Shown here: in pieces, positions 29,001 to 36,648 of the stretch
How positions within the stretch are numbered: position 1 is the first letter of the stretch
How the letters are laid out: every line of letters begins with the position of its first letter
Assembly (NCBI GenBank): GCA_020349885.1
Contig: CP070701.1
Span: 1,972,339 to 2,036,338, forward strand
Direction: 5' to 3'
Length of the DNA: 64,000 bases
DNA from: Acidobacteriota bacterium
GTDB taxonomy: Bacteria > Acidobacteriota > G020349885
Notes under the pieces: generated by a model
Told to the model about the DNA's origin: nothing
The model's database searches: none
The model's input: only the letters and a program-made list of their open reading frames with translations
Position numbers and translations under genes: made by a program

Positions 29001-31873
29001 ACGGGGAAGCCCGTCGTCTTGCGCCGCACCACGACCTCGGCGAGCGCGGGGTCGGGAGGATTGGTCCAGGTGAGCGTGCTCTGAGTGCTCTCGCCGTCCG
29101 AGGCGTCGAAATCCGTTACCTGGTCGGGGACCATTCCGCCGGACGTGATAATCTCCGAGTCGGTGGAATTGAACGGGACGAAAGTGTTGCTCACAGCGCC
29201 GGTCGTGGTGAAGTACGTCTCATCCGCGATGCGGATGCCGACCTTGTGTCCGACCACGGCGGCGGGGTCGATATCGTACACGATGAAGAAGTCCTGCGAC
29301 GCCGTCGTGATGACCTGGGCCGGCGCGAGCGTTATGGCCACCGTCCCGCCCGAGAACGTCCCCTGTCCGATGAGCACGTCGGTCCCGTCGAACGAACCGG
29401 GTGTGCCTCCCGTGTCATCGTAAATCTGAACGCCGTTCGCGGCCACGTCGGTGTCGAACGCCACGCCGGTGGTGTAGAGGTCCACCCGAATGGCCGTCCA
29501 CGACACGCTGCAGTAATTCGTCACCAGCGCCATCCGCTCCATCGCCACGCCGGTCTGCCCCTGCGTGACGCTCGGCGGAGCGAGGTTCGCCGGCGTCACT
29601 ATCATCAGGGACGCAAGGATCAGCGAATCCAGGGAGTTGAAGGGCATGTTGGCGCTGCTCACGGTCTGGTCCATCGTGAAGTACGTCTCGTCCACGATCT
29701 GGATACCCACGTTGTTGTCCACGGTAGACGCGCAAGCAATGTCGAAAACGACGTAGAAGTAGGAAGTCGTCGCCGTGACGTTTTGCGCCGCCCCGAAAGT
29801 GATCGTCACCGTCCCGCCCGAGAACGTGCCCGAGCCGATTTCGGTATCCCCATCCCCGATGTCGAACGAGCCCACCGTGGTGGCTCCCGCGTCGTCGTAA
29901 ACCTTCACCGCAGCGATGTCGCCGTCGGCGGCCGTCGTCGTCGTGTAAAGGTCCACCTTAACCTTCGTCCACGAGGCTGTTCCGAAGTCCGTTGCCACGG
30001 CGAGCCGCTCCATCGCCACGCCCGGCTGGCCCTGCGTGACCGCTCCCGGCGCAAGATTGGTCGGCGTCACCGTGACGGTCGGGGCGGAGCACGCACACGT
30101 GTTCACCGGGGCCGACTTGGTCGAGCAGCCCTTGCTATCCGTCACCGTCACGTCATACGGACCCGTTCCGCACGGCTTAGTGACAATCGTCGACGTCTCG
30201 GAGTCCGGACTCCACGAGTACGTATACGGAGGCGTCCCGCCCGACGCGTTCGCATCGAGCGTCGAGTCCGGATCCCCGCACGTCTCCACAATCGTCGTAG
30301 ACGGGTTCGGGTTCACCACCACCGTGATGGTGTTCGTGGTTTCCACGCAGCCCGGCTCCCCCGTGTCCGTCACCTCGCAGTCATAGCCCCCGCTCGTCGT
30401 CGCCGTGATCGCCGTCGTCGTCTCGCCGTTCGGCGCCCACAGGTACGTGAACGGCCCCGTCCCTCCCGTCGCTGATGCCGTCAGCACAACGCTCCCGCCC
30501 TCGCAGAACGTCGTCGGCCCTCCCGCACTCGCCGTAGCTCCCGTCATCCCGCACACCACGCACGCGCACGTGCTCACCGGGTCCGACGTGGTCGAGCAGC
30601 CCTTGCTATCCGTCACCGTCACGTCATACGGACCCGTTTCGCACGGCTTCGTGATAACCGTCGACGTCTCGGAGTCCGGACTCCACGAGTACGTGTACGG
30701 AGGCGTCCCGCCCGACGCGTTCGCGTCGAGCGTCGAGTCCGGATTCCCGCAGGTCTCTATAATCGTCGTCGCCGGCTTCGCGTTCACCGTCACCGTCTCG
30801 CCCGCGGACGTGTCCACGCAACCGTTGTCATCCGTTATCTCCACCGTGTACGTCGCGGCCGTCGTCACCGTGATCGCCGTCGTCGTCTCGCCGCCCGGCG
30901 CCCACAGGTACGTATACGGAGCCGTCCCCGCTCCCGTATCGCTCGCCGTCAACGTCACGCTCCCGCCCTCGCAGAACGTCGTCGGCCCGCTCGGCGTTAT
31001 CGTCGCCGTCGGGTTCGGGTTCACCGTCACCGTGACGGTGTTCGTGGTTTCCACGCAGCCCGGTTCCCCAGTGTCCGTCACCTCGCAGTCATAGCCCCCA
31101 CTCGTCGTCGCCGTAATCGCCGTCGTCGTCTCGCCGTTCGGCGCCCACAGGTACGTGAACGGGCCGGTCCCGCCCACGGGAGCGGCGACGATGTCTACGC
31201 TCCCGCCGTCGCAGAACGTCGTCGGCCCAAGCGCTGTCGCCGTAGCTCCCGTCATCGAGCAAACAAGCACCGTGTAATCGACGCGCAGGATGGGACGGTT
31301 CGCCGATGTGGCGTTCTCCCTCGTGGCGTAAAGCCAGAAGCCCACGTTTGCGTTTTCCGCGGCGAGCCTGACCAGCAGTCCGTAGTTCGTGGCGGGGGTG
31401 TCGAGCCAACCCTGGACCACCGAGGCGGTAACCGTCCATATCTTCCAGCCCGTGGACGTGCCCGGCGCCAGCGAGCCTCTGACCGTACCGGAATTGGCGG
31501 GCTGACCTTGCCAGGTAACGGTCGTCTCGACCCACGCCTCTGTGATGTCGTAGAGTTCCTGGACCGCCGCCGCGTCCGTGCCCGCCGCTTCCGCGTAGAG
31601 CTCGAGCTGCGCCGAATTGATGGTCGCGCCCGCCGGAATGGACGAAAGATCAAATTGCACGAGACTCCGCGTCTGCGTGTTGTTCCCCGCCCTCCCCACG
31701 GACATCGTGGGATCCGTGCCGTAGTTCACCTTTGTGTTTGCACGGTCAACGTAGGAGTCCTGCTGCGAGGGCTGGATGACGGCCACGTCGGCCAGGGCGG
31801 GCGCGAAGGCGAGCGCCGCCGCCAGGAACGCAAACAACAGTGAGAATCTCTTACACGTCACGTATCGCATCAT
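26018..31873 (-). CDS. Giant surface cytochrome: DNRLRE and PKD-like domains fused to a 14-haem region
   Basis: The protein has 1951 residues. A signal (FSLLFAFLAAALAFAPALA) is followed by a DNRLRE-type domain (DSYVDRANTKVNYGTDPTM to ILRVDY, ~25-190), then PKD-like repeats sharing TTFC(E/D)GGSV and TYLWAPNGETTTAIT up to ~560, two related ~150-residue beta domains (each starting L-A-P-x-x-V-T-Q-G-Q-x-G-V-A-M-E-R), an FN3-like region, and finally 14 CxxCH motifs between about 1130 and 1900. DNRLRE and PKD modules are typical of extracellular adhesins and polysaccharide-binding proteins. ATGATG start overlaps the upstream stop. Start may also be 31870. Confidence 0.93.
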   Translation of the reverse strand: MMRYVTCKRFSLLFAFLAAALAFAPALADVAVIQPSQQDSYVDRANTKVNYGTDPTMSVGRAGNNTQTRSLVQFDLSSIPAGATINSAQLELYAEAAGTDAAAVQELYDITEAWVETTVTWQGQPANSGTVRGSLAPGTSTGWKIWTVTASVVQGWLDTPATNYGLLVRLAAENANVGFWLYATRENATSANRPILRVDYTVLVCSMTGATATALGPTTFCDGGSVDIVAAPVGGTGPFTYLWAPNGETTTAITATTSGGYDCEVTDTGEPGCVETTNTVTVTVNPNPTATITPSGPTTFCEGGSVTLTASDTGAGTAPYTYLWAPGGETTTAITVTTAATYTVEITDDNGCVDTSAGETVTVNAKPATTIIETCGNPDSTLDANASGGTPPYTYSWSPDSETSTVITKPCETGPYDVTVTDSKGCSTTSDPVSTCACVVCGMTGATASAGGPTTFCEGGSVVLTASATGGTGPFTYLWAPNGETTTAITATTSGGYDCEVTDTGEPGCVETTNTITVVVNPNPSTTIVETCGDPDSTLDANASGGTPPYTYSWSPDSETSTIVTKPCGTGPYDVTVTDSKGCSTKSAPVNTCACSAPTVTVTPTNLAPGAVTQGQPGVAMERLAVATDFGTASWTKVKVDLYTTTTAADGDIAAVKVYDDAGATTVGSFDIGDGDTEIGSGTFSGGTVTITFGAAQNVTATTSYFYVVFDIACASTVDNNVGIQIVDETYFTMDQTVSSANMPFNSLDSLILASLMIVTPANLAPPSVTQGQTGVAMERMALVTNYCSVSWTAIRVDLYTTGVAFDTDVAANGVQIYDDTGGTPGSFDGTDVLIGQGTFSGGTVAITLAPAQVITTASQDFFIVYDIDPAAVVGHKVGIRIADETYFTTTGAVSNTFVPFNSTDSEIITSGGMVPDQVTDFDASDGESTQSTLTWTNPPDPALAEVVVRRKTTGFPVDNTDGTQAYLDSSPTPGAKVSTVDSPLVNGTTYYYAVFGKSSDNEWNDSVDAGKNADTAFPQDLAALVSSPTVLILSPVDGSAVGGTVTIKISAFDADNLAAVDPIVQVSFDGAAWSNAMLNANYPNDATKGIYEYVWDTTATVGADVEVAQPIFYRGYDTSGNPSPVRVATVTVRNSGGLPMGDGMLLRRANDAQLCMDCHALSTHSSEFIDTGYGAWAVNCRTCHTPHSTRNIYLVRETIKTPNSGYRDVLFKALTGTKGDNTSGVLADDTDTVQTNLCEVCHTKTKYHRNDAGHPNPGHKNAQDCTSCHPHGEGFKASGGDGGADCDSCHSDLTGALGDNTAKYHHYLQNFSMSTPYPAQAQFAPGDEEDTDRRCLMCHVDHEIFSPDPAKNPESPGRSYNLRTNVTVQPIKGEVWDKTKGYINTDFDNSLPALEGGICTSCHQYEQTKNTAKQKSDGTTKTPAINIASYDASAHDYATPTSTFTDSSTFNANCSRCHIDTKSPNKSSMDAQGGSTYKFGLHDSDLRRLVSNYGDGAATDPYEEGMCYNCHDDLGDGLDYYDVTAMSTGSQGIRAAFGSTYTHPVDLTSGVHLPYGEGESKGWNPDGSRHVECGDCHNPHVAQAGNHTPGAGGIGLCNLGARGVALDPATVASDSTFRSVTYTGYTDSPTEQYQICLLCHSEWGWDATPPNTISSYPEGSPKAQTDVGKDFDVDNYAFHPLFAVGLNQPPDTANANWDLGTAKSGDKWEPGDGTGTGLSNTFVDGWGQDSLVTCSDCHEYSDPAGPRGPHGSAYRWLLKGVDIYVTVTLDDTNGKGGTLVRYPNMNDYTGGVPSTSDADDELYTMENFCINCHRGDVYGWGANKGGGTHNALSRLEHQGGETSSSCMGTAGPTGSSSSGTLYPIGCLNCHGGLGAGEIHGSTRGVGSKGSNAMGVRFTNGSSWTGHDLGDDSPEEIGCYTPGSADSLTTCTAHETGRFAAPTYYYDYPGQ
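30091..30299. repeat. Repeat A, copy 1 (within the giant cytochrome gene)
   Basis: This 209-bp segment is nearly identical to 30562-30770. It encodes the T-C-G-x-P-D-S-T-L-D to C-A-C PKD-like unit. Confidence 0.85.
30331..30453. repeat. Repeat B, copy 1 (within the giant cytochrome gene)
   Basis: This 123-bp segment is nearly identical to 31039-31161 and encodes the Y-L-W-A-P-N-G-E-T-T-T to G-C-V-E-T-T-N stretch. Confidence 0.85.
30562..30770. repeat. Repeat A, copy 2 (within the giant cytochrome gene)
   Basis: Second copy of the 209-bp unit, 471 bp from copy 1, with scattered mostly synonymous differences. Confidence 0.85.
31039..31161. repeat. Repeat B, copy 2 (within the giant cytochrome gene)
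   Basis: Second copy of the 123-bp unit, 708 bp from copy 1. Confidence 0.85.
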
Positions 31874-32931
31874 TTGTCCACCGTGGCGGAGTTCGAGTCC
31901 GTATAGTGCACGTCGTGGCAGGTGAGGCACCGCACGATGCCGCCGTCGAGTGCGAGGTCGTTCGTCGCGTTAGTGTCGTCGGAGGCGCCCTGGGCTTTTC
32001 CATCCACATCAAGGGGCGTACCACGATCGTAGCCGGCCAAGTTGGCATTCAGCCCCTCGCCGACGGGGTGGCTGAAGTTGCTTCCCGTGTAGGGACCGTC
32101 CACATCGGCGTACCCCATGCCGCGCTCCGCGTGGCAGTCGAGGCAGAACACGTTAACACCGTCGTCAAGAGGCGCGCGCAGGAACGGGTAACCGATGTAG
32201 AATTCGTAGCGGTCTTCGGCGGTAAAGTCTCCGCCAGACGTGTCGAATGTCACCTGTACATTCGCGCCGTCGTTCAGTTCCTGATAAGTCGGTGTCTCGC
32301 TTGTCAGGCGCGCGGGCGCACTGGCGGGGTATTCATCCCAGGCGGCGCCGGTCCAGCCCCACCACGTGCGCTCGTTGTCGTTCGAGAATACGTATGTCGC
32401 CTCCGTGCCCGCCTTGCCACCAGCGATGATTCTGATGAGATAGATCTTCGGGTTCGCGGCGGGATCCACCTGGAAGACGACCCCGCCCGCGGGTCCCGCA
32501 ATCTCATCCAAGCTTAGGCGCTGAGGACCCCAGTTGTTCGTCTCGTGCTGGTCGTGGCAGGTCGAGCACGTAATCAGCGTACCGTCCATGCGCAGCTGCA
32601 TCTCGGTGTTGCCCGGGGGCTTCGCGCCGTAAGCGGTATTCGTCGCCTCCGCGCCCCACCGGTGCGTCGTGCCCACCACACCGGGAACGGTGACGTTGGA
32701 CGTTTCGAGCATGGGGAAATCGGAAAGCGCGTTGTGGCACTGCTGGCAGACGAGGGCGTTCGTCGTGGCGTTTGTGAGAGGGCCTCCCAACGTGGCGTGC
32801 GCAACATGGCACGAGGCGCACTCCACCTCGAAGGACAAATCGTGCGGAGCGTCCGTTGCGAAAAGCAAGCCCATCAGGCCCAGCAGCCCGACGAATCCCG
32901 CGAATGCGCCCAACCGTTTCATCGCCGTCAT
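31870..32931 (-). CDS. Pentahaem c-type cytochrome of the surface operon
   Basis: A 353-residue protein with a signal (LGAFAGFVGLLGLMGLLFA) and five CxxCH motifs: CASCH, CQQCH, CSTCH, CLDCH and CLTCH. Between the third and fourth haems is a ~130-residue haem-free insert (FQVDPAANPKIYLIRIIAGG, YEFYIGYPFLRAP) that looks beta-rich. The last motif is followed by DVHYTDSNSATVDK. The ATG at 32931 overlaps the stop of the NHL/FN3 gene as ATGA, and its own stop overlaps the ATGATG start of the giant cytochrome, so all three are translationally linked. The frame upstream of 32931 is not coding. Confidence 0.9.
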   Translation of the reverse strand: MTAMKRLGAFAGFVGLLGLMGLLFATDAPHDLSFEVECASCHVAHATLGGPLTNATTNALVCQQCHNALSDFPMLETSNVTVPGVVGTTHRWGAEATNTAYGAKPPGNTEMQLRMDGTLITCSTCHDQHETNNWGPQRLSLDEIAGPAGGVVFQVDPAANPKIYLIRIIAGGKAGTEATYVFSNDNERTWWGWTGAAWDEYPASAPARLTSETPTYQELNDGANVQVTFDTSGGDFTAEDRYEFYIGYPFLRAPLDDGVNVFCLDCHAERGMGYADVDGPYTGSNFSHPVGEGLNANLAGYDRGTPLDVDGKAQGASDDTNATNDLALDGGIVRCLTCHDVHYTDSNSATVDK

Positions 32932-35900
32932 TGCCCCGTCACCCGAATGAATAGGTTGTCCGGCGGCGACAACGCACCGCCCGTAATGATTTCCGAATTC
33001 CCCGAAACCAAGACGGACCAGCCGCCCGGGAACTGGGGCGTCGTATCCCACTCCAAGAGGTAGCTCGTGACCGCCTTGGGCGGCGAGCCGGCGTTCTTCG
33101 AAGCGGTGATCTCCGTCCACTCCACGAGCAGGTCGTCGCCCACCTTCGTCACGTATACGTCGTAGACGCCGGCCATCGGGCTCTGCCAGGTGGGCGTGGC
33201 CGAAACCTGGACGCCCGCGCTTTCTATGTCGCCCGCGATGACGGTGCGGACCTCGTACAGATAGGTCTCGCCGTTCGTGAGCCCGGTGTCCACGTACGTC
33301 GTCTTGTCGATGGGCACGTCGAAAAGCCTCGCGAATTGCCCGAGGACGGAATCCCAGCGATAGACGCGGTAGCCGAGCAGGGCGTCCTCGCTAACGTAAT
33401 CCCAGCTCAAGAACACGACGGAGTTGTCGGCCAGGGCCTGCACCTGCGAGGGCGCATGGGGCACGACGTAGACCCCCCGCACGCCCCAAACCTCGTTGCC
33501 GAGAGGATTGAGGTCGTTGTTGAACAGAACGCTGTTGACGCCCTCTTGCAGCGCGCTCAGGGGGATGCTCACCGTCCGGGTCGCCGACCACGTCGCCGAG
33601 GCATGCTCGGCCACGAAGCCCAGCGAAACGTCGTTGATGAAGAGCTCCACCTCGTCCTGGGAAACCTCGGTTATCTCGTACGCGAGAACCACGTCGTCGG
33701 AACGCTTCTGGAAGGTGTATCCCATGGAATCGCTGTGCGGATAGGGGTCGGAAGGAATGTTTCCGTATTCTCCCATGGCGGGAAGCGCCTCGGCCGTATC
33801 GCTCGGAACCAGGGGGAATCCCGCGGAAAACGGCCCCATGGTTCCGATGTCGTTAATGGCCGCCACCAACACGGTGTGCAGCACGCCGTCTTCAAGCCCG
33901 CCGACGCGCAAGAAGGGCTCCACAACCACTCGGACCGTCACCTGGCCCGTCCCCGAATTCACGACGTTCACCAAGTAGCTCTCCACGGTCTCCGCCGGCG
34001 GATTGGGCGCCCACCACAGGAGAAGCTGGCCGCCCAGACAGGTGTCCGCTCCCGTGACCCCCGCGGGGGCGGAGGGTATCCGCTGCGGGACGGCGGAAAC
34101 CTCGGCGCTGTAAGGACTCCGGTTGGCCGCCGTGTCCTCCGCCTGCACGGCGAAGTAGTGCGTGATGCCCTCGGGGAGACCCGAGAACGTGTAAGAGGTT
34201 GCAAGGCCCGCGGCGACTTCCGCGCCGTAGCTGCCGGACGCCGTCCCGTAAGCCACGAAATATCCCGCCAAGTCCGGATCGGCGTTGGCGGCCCAGGAAA
34301 CCGTCACGTTGCCCGCGTTGTCCGCCAGCGCGCTCACGCCCAGCGGCGTCGCGGGCGGCAGGTCGTTCACCGACGTTCCCTGCGCCTCGTTCGAATCGGC
34401 CGCGTGCGCCATGGAGAACGCGCGAATCTTGTAGGTATAAAGGAGGCCGTCCGTGGTGGAGTCCGCGTACTGGGTCGTGCCGGCGGCGACCGTCGCGCGC
34501 TCCGAGAAGAATCCGTCGCCGGGGTTCTGGCGGAGCACTTCGTAGCCCAGAACCGTGCCGCGGCCGGCGCCGTCGTCCGGCGAGAGGGCCCACTGGACGT
34601 TAATTTGCCCGCCGTTGTCGCCGGGGACGTCCTGGGCCGTGACGCCGCTTGCGGGCCCGGGCGCCACAGCCCGGCCGCCGATTTGAAACACCTCCACGCT
34701 GCCCTTGTTGGCGCAGGCGACGAAGAGGCGATGGAAGGCATCGCCCTCGCAGTCAAGCGGCAGTTGGAGCTTTCCGTCTTCCGTTCCGAATTCGGAGATC
34801 GAGGCCTGAAGCGTGCCGCTTGAATCGAGCACCTGGACGCGGCCCTGAAACACATCGGTCACGAAGAGGTTGCCGTCGCCGTCCATCCACATGCCGCCGA
34901 AGGCGTCCACGTCGATGTCGCTTCCTCTCCAATTGGCCACCCAGGTGCCGCCGCTCTGGAAGACGGCGACGCGGTCGTTCCCGAAATCCGACACGTAGAG
35001 CTGCGAGGCGTCCGGGGAGAGGGCGACCGCCACCGGAAACGCCAGCTCTCCGTCCCCCCGCCCGCTCTGTCCTATGCTCCGGAGGTACGCGCCGCCGGCG
35101 TCGTAGACGCGCACGACATCGCGCGCCTTATCCACCACGTAAAAGTCACCACCGACCCCGACGGCGACGTCCGCAGGGGTGGCGAATTCTCCATCACCCG
35201 CACCGAGGTCGAAAAGCCACGTCCCGCCCGCGTCGTAAACCGATACTTTTCCCGAGCCGGCATCGCCCACCGCCCATCCACCGCCCGGCAGCGCGGCGAC
35301 GCCGAGCGGTTTCTCCACACCGCTCAGATAGCCTTCAAGGTCTCCCGTCGCGCTGAACCACTTCACGCTTCGTGTTGGAGGGTCCGAGACGGCGAATTCA
35401 CCGCTCGCGGCCACCGCGATGCGCGTGGGCGAGACGGCGACCGACCCGAACGATGCCACCGCTTCCCAGTAAACGGAATCCACCGTGACCGTGGCCGAAT
35501 CGGAAGCCCAGCCGGCGTTCGTCACGGTGCAGGTGATGACGGCCTGCTGGTTCCCAAGTGCGGGGGCCGTATAGGTCGCCGTGGGATCGGAGGGCGAAGA
35601 GCTCGTCACACTGCCCGCCGTGGTGCTCCAGTCATACGTCAACGGGCTTCCCTTGGGGTCGGTGGCAACGCAATCAATGAGAGCGGTCCCGCCGCTGTCC
35701 ACGACGCCCGGCGTCGCGGTGAGCGACGTGATGACGGGCGGCTCCGCGGTCGTGACGGAAACGACGAGGCTTTGCGAGGCATACTCGCGGCCGCCGCACA
35801 TCATTCCGCCGCTGTCCGCAATTTGGACGGTCAGCGTGTACTGGCCTTCCGCGAGGGGCGCCGTCCAATCCGCCGAGGCCGTGTAGGGACTCTTGCTCAC

Positions 35901-36170
35901 CCCGTTTTGCACGTTGGAATAGCTCCCGCCGTCAGCGGTCCAGCTCGTGAGGTCGGCGCGGATGTACAGCCCGCAGCCGGAGGTGCACTCGGAGGGGCAG
36001 TCCGGGTCGTGGGCTTGAAGGATAAGGGAAATCATCTCCCCCGGCGCCACCACGGTGGCCGTTGCGTCGAACGAATCAATCACGGGGACCTGGGTGGCCC
36101 ACGCGCCGGCAGCGGCTAGGCAGAAAAGAGCAACGCCGCTAATTCTTGCCTTCAATCCAACGCTCCGCAT
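32928..36170 (-). CDS. Exported Ig-like/NHL propeller/fibronectin type III protein, first gene of the surface operon
   Basis: The protein has 1080 residues from the ATG at 36170, chosen because GGGAGG lies ten bases upstream and a signal peptide (ISGVALFCLAAAGAWA) follows directly. Residues ~30-230 are two Ig/PKD-like beta domains, ~235-530 NHL-like blades (ADVAVGVGGDFYVVDKARDVVRVYD, PVAVALSPDASQLYVSDFGNDRVAVFQ), and ~550-1080 fibronectin type III modules (YEVLRQ, YKIRAFS, SYLLEWDTTP). It contains no haem motif. It probably acts outside the outer membrane, organising or anchoring the cytochromes encoded downstream (inference from domains and context). Confidence 0.9.
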   Translation of the reverse strand: MRSVGLKARISGVALFCLAAAGAWATQVPVIDSFDATATVVAPGEMISLILQAHDPDCPSECTSGCGLYIRADLTSWTADGGSYSNVQNGVSKSPYTASADWTAPLAEGQYTLTVQIADSGGMMCGGREYASQSLVVSVTTAEPPVITSLTATPGVVDSGGTALIDCVATDPKGSPLTYDWSTTAGSVTSSSPSDPTATYTAPALGNQQAVITCTVTNAGWASDSATVTVDSVYWEAVASFGSVAVSPTRIAVAASGEFAVSDPPTRSVKWFSATGDLEGYLSGVEKPLGVAALPGGGWAVGDAGSGKVSVYDAGGTWLFDLGAGDGEFATPADVAVGVGGDFYVVDKARDVVRVYDAGGAYLRSIGQSGRGDGELAFPVAVALSPDASQLYVSDFGNDRVAVFQSGGTWVANWRGSDIDVDAFGGMWMDGDGNLFVTDVFQGRVQVLDSSGTLQASISEFGTEDGKLQLPLDCEGDAFHRLFVACANKGSVEVFQIGGRAVAPGPASGVTAQDVPGDNGGQINVQWALSPDDGAGRGTVLGYEVLRQNPGDGFFSERATVAAGTTQYADSTTDGLLYTYKIRAFSMAHAADSNEAQGTSVNDLPPATPLGVSALADNAGNVTVSWAANADPDLAGYFVAYGTASGSYGAEVAAGLATSYTFSGLPEGITHYFAVQAEDTAANRSPYSAEVSAVPQRIPSAPAGVTGADTCLGGQLLLWWAPNPPAETVESYLVNVVNSGTGQVTVRVVVEPFLRVGGLEDGVLHTVLVAAINDIGTMGPFSAGFPLVPSDTAEALPAMGEYGNIPSDPYPHSDSMGYTFQKRSDDVVLAYEITEVSQDEVELFINDVSLGFVAEHASATWSATRTVSIPLSALQEGVNSVLFNNDLNPLGNEVWGVRGVYVVPHAPSQVQALADNSVVFLSWDYVSEDALLGYRVYRWDSVLGQFARLFDVPIDKTTYVDTGLTNGETYLYEVRTVIAGDIESAGVQVSATPTWQSPMAGVYDVYVTKVGDDLLVEWTEITASKNAGSPPKAVTSYLLEWDTTPQFPGGWSVLVSGNSEIITGGALSPPDNLFIRVTGQ

Positions 36171-36220
36171 TCTCAACCTCCCGCAGTTTCCTCCGAGCCT
36201 TGCTTTCAAGATTCCACCTC

Positions 36221-36260
36221 GCCCCTTTTGTTCGTTAAGCAAAAAAAAGACAAACGGGGC
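36221..36260 (-). promoter_or_regulatory. Stem-loop in the leader of the surface electron-transfer operon
   Basis: The leader RNA can pair GCCCC (36260-36256) with GGGGC (36225-36221) and TTTGT with ACAAA inside it, around a T-rich loop. It lies between the predicted start point (~36266) and the ribosome site. Confidence 0.4.
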
Positions 36261-36272
36261 TTCTTCTCTATT

Positions 36273-36301
36273 ATTATACGCATTCCCGGTTGCTTTGTCA
36301 A
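36273..36301 (-). promoter_or_regulatory. Perfect-consensus sigma-70 promoter of the surface electron-transfer operon
   Basis: Minus strand TTGACA, exactly 17 bp, TATAAT. Start near 36266 gives a 95-nt leader to the ATG at 36170. Confidence 0.85.
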
Positions 36302-36648
36302 GTTAAATTAAGAAAAAAAAGAAAAAGAAACTGAAACGGAAAAAGCTGAAATGGACGGTTTTCCAGGCACGCGCGGCAACTTCATGAGCGACCTCCTTAT
36401 CATTGCCCTTGCGGGCATCGTGCCCTACTGGCTCACGTTCGTTGCGTGAGATTCTCTTGAAGCGGACGGCTGCTCCACGGCGGCGAGCCCGGCAGCCCGT
36501 ATAGAGGGAAATCGCCAACACTTGAAGAACCCGAATCGCGTCGTCCAAATCCGACGGAATTCCCGTTTGCTCATCGAGAAAGGCGATGGTAGGATGACAT
36601 TTTCGCAGACCACTTTATCAGGGTACGGCTGAAAGAAACCAAGCCACT

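Larger units (their letters stand above)
36171..36648. other. Divergent intergenic region: operon promoter, leader hairpin and a possible gene remnant
   Basis: The left part holds the surface-operon promoter and leader. Between 36350 and 36620 the DNA is GC-richer and coding-like on the minus strand in short frames: one reads AFLDEQTGIPSDLDDAIRVL but is not opened by a good start. On the plus strand, 36384-36449 reads MSDLLIIALAGIVPYWLTFVA, a 21-residue hydrophobic peptide without a ribosome site. I cannot call a gene; a decayed gene is possible. A weak promoter for the gene at 36649 should also lie here, but none stands out. Confidence 0.45.
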
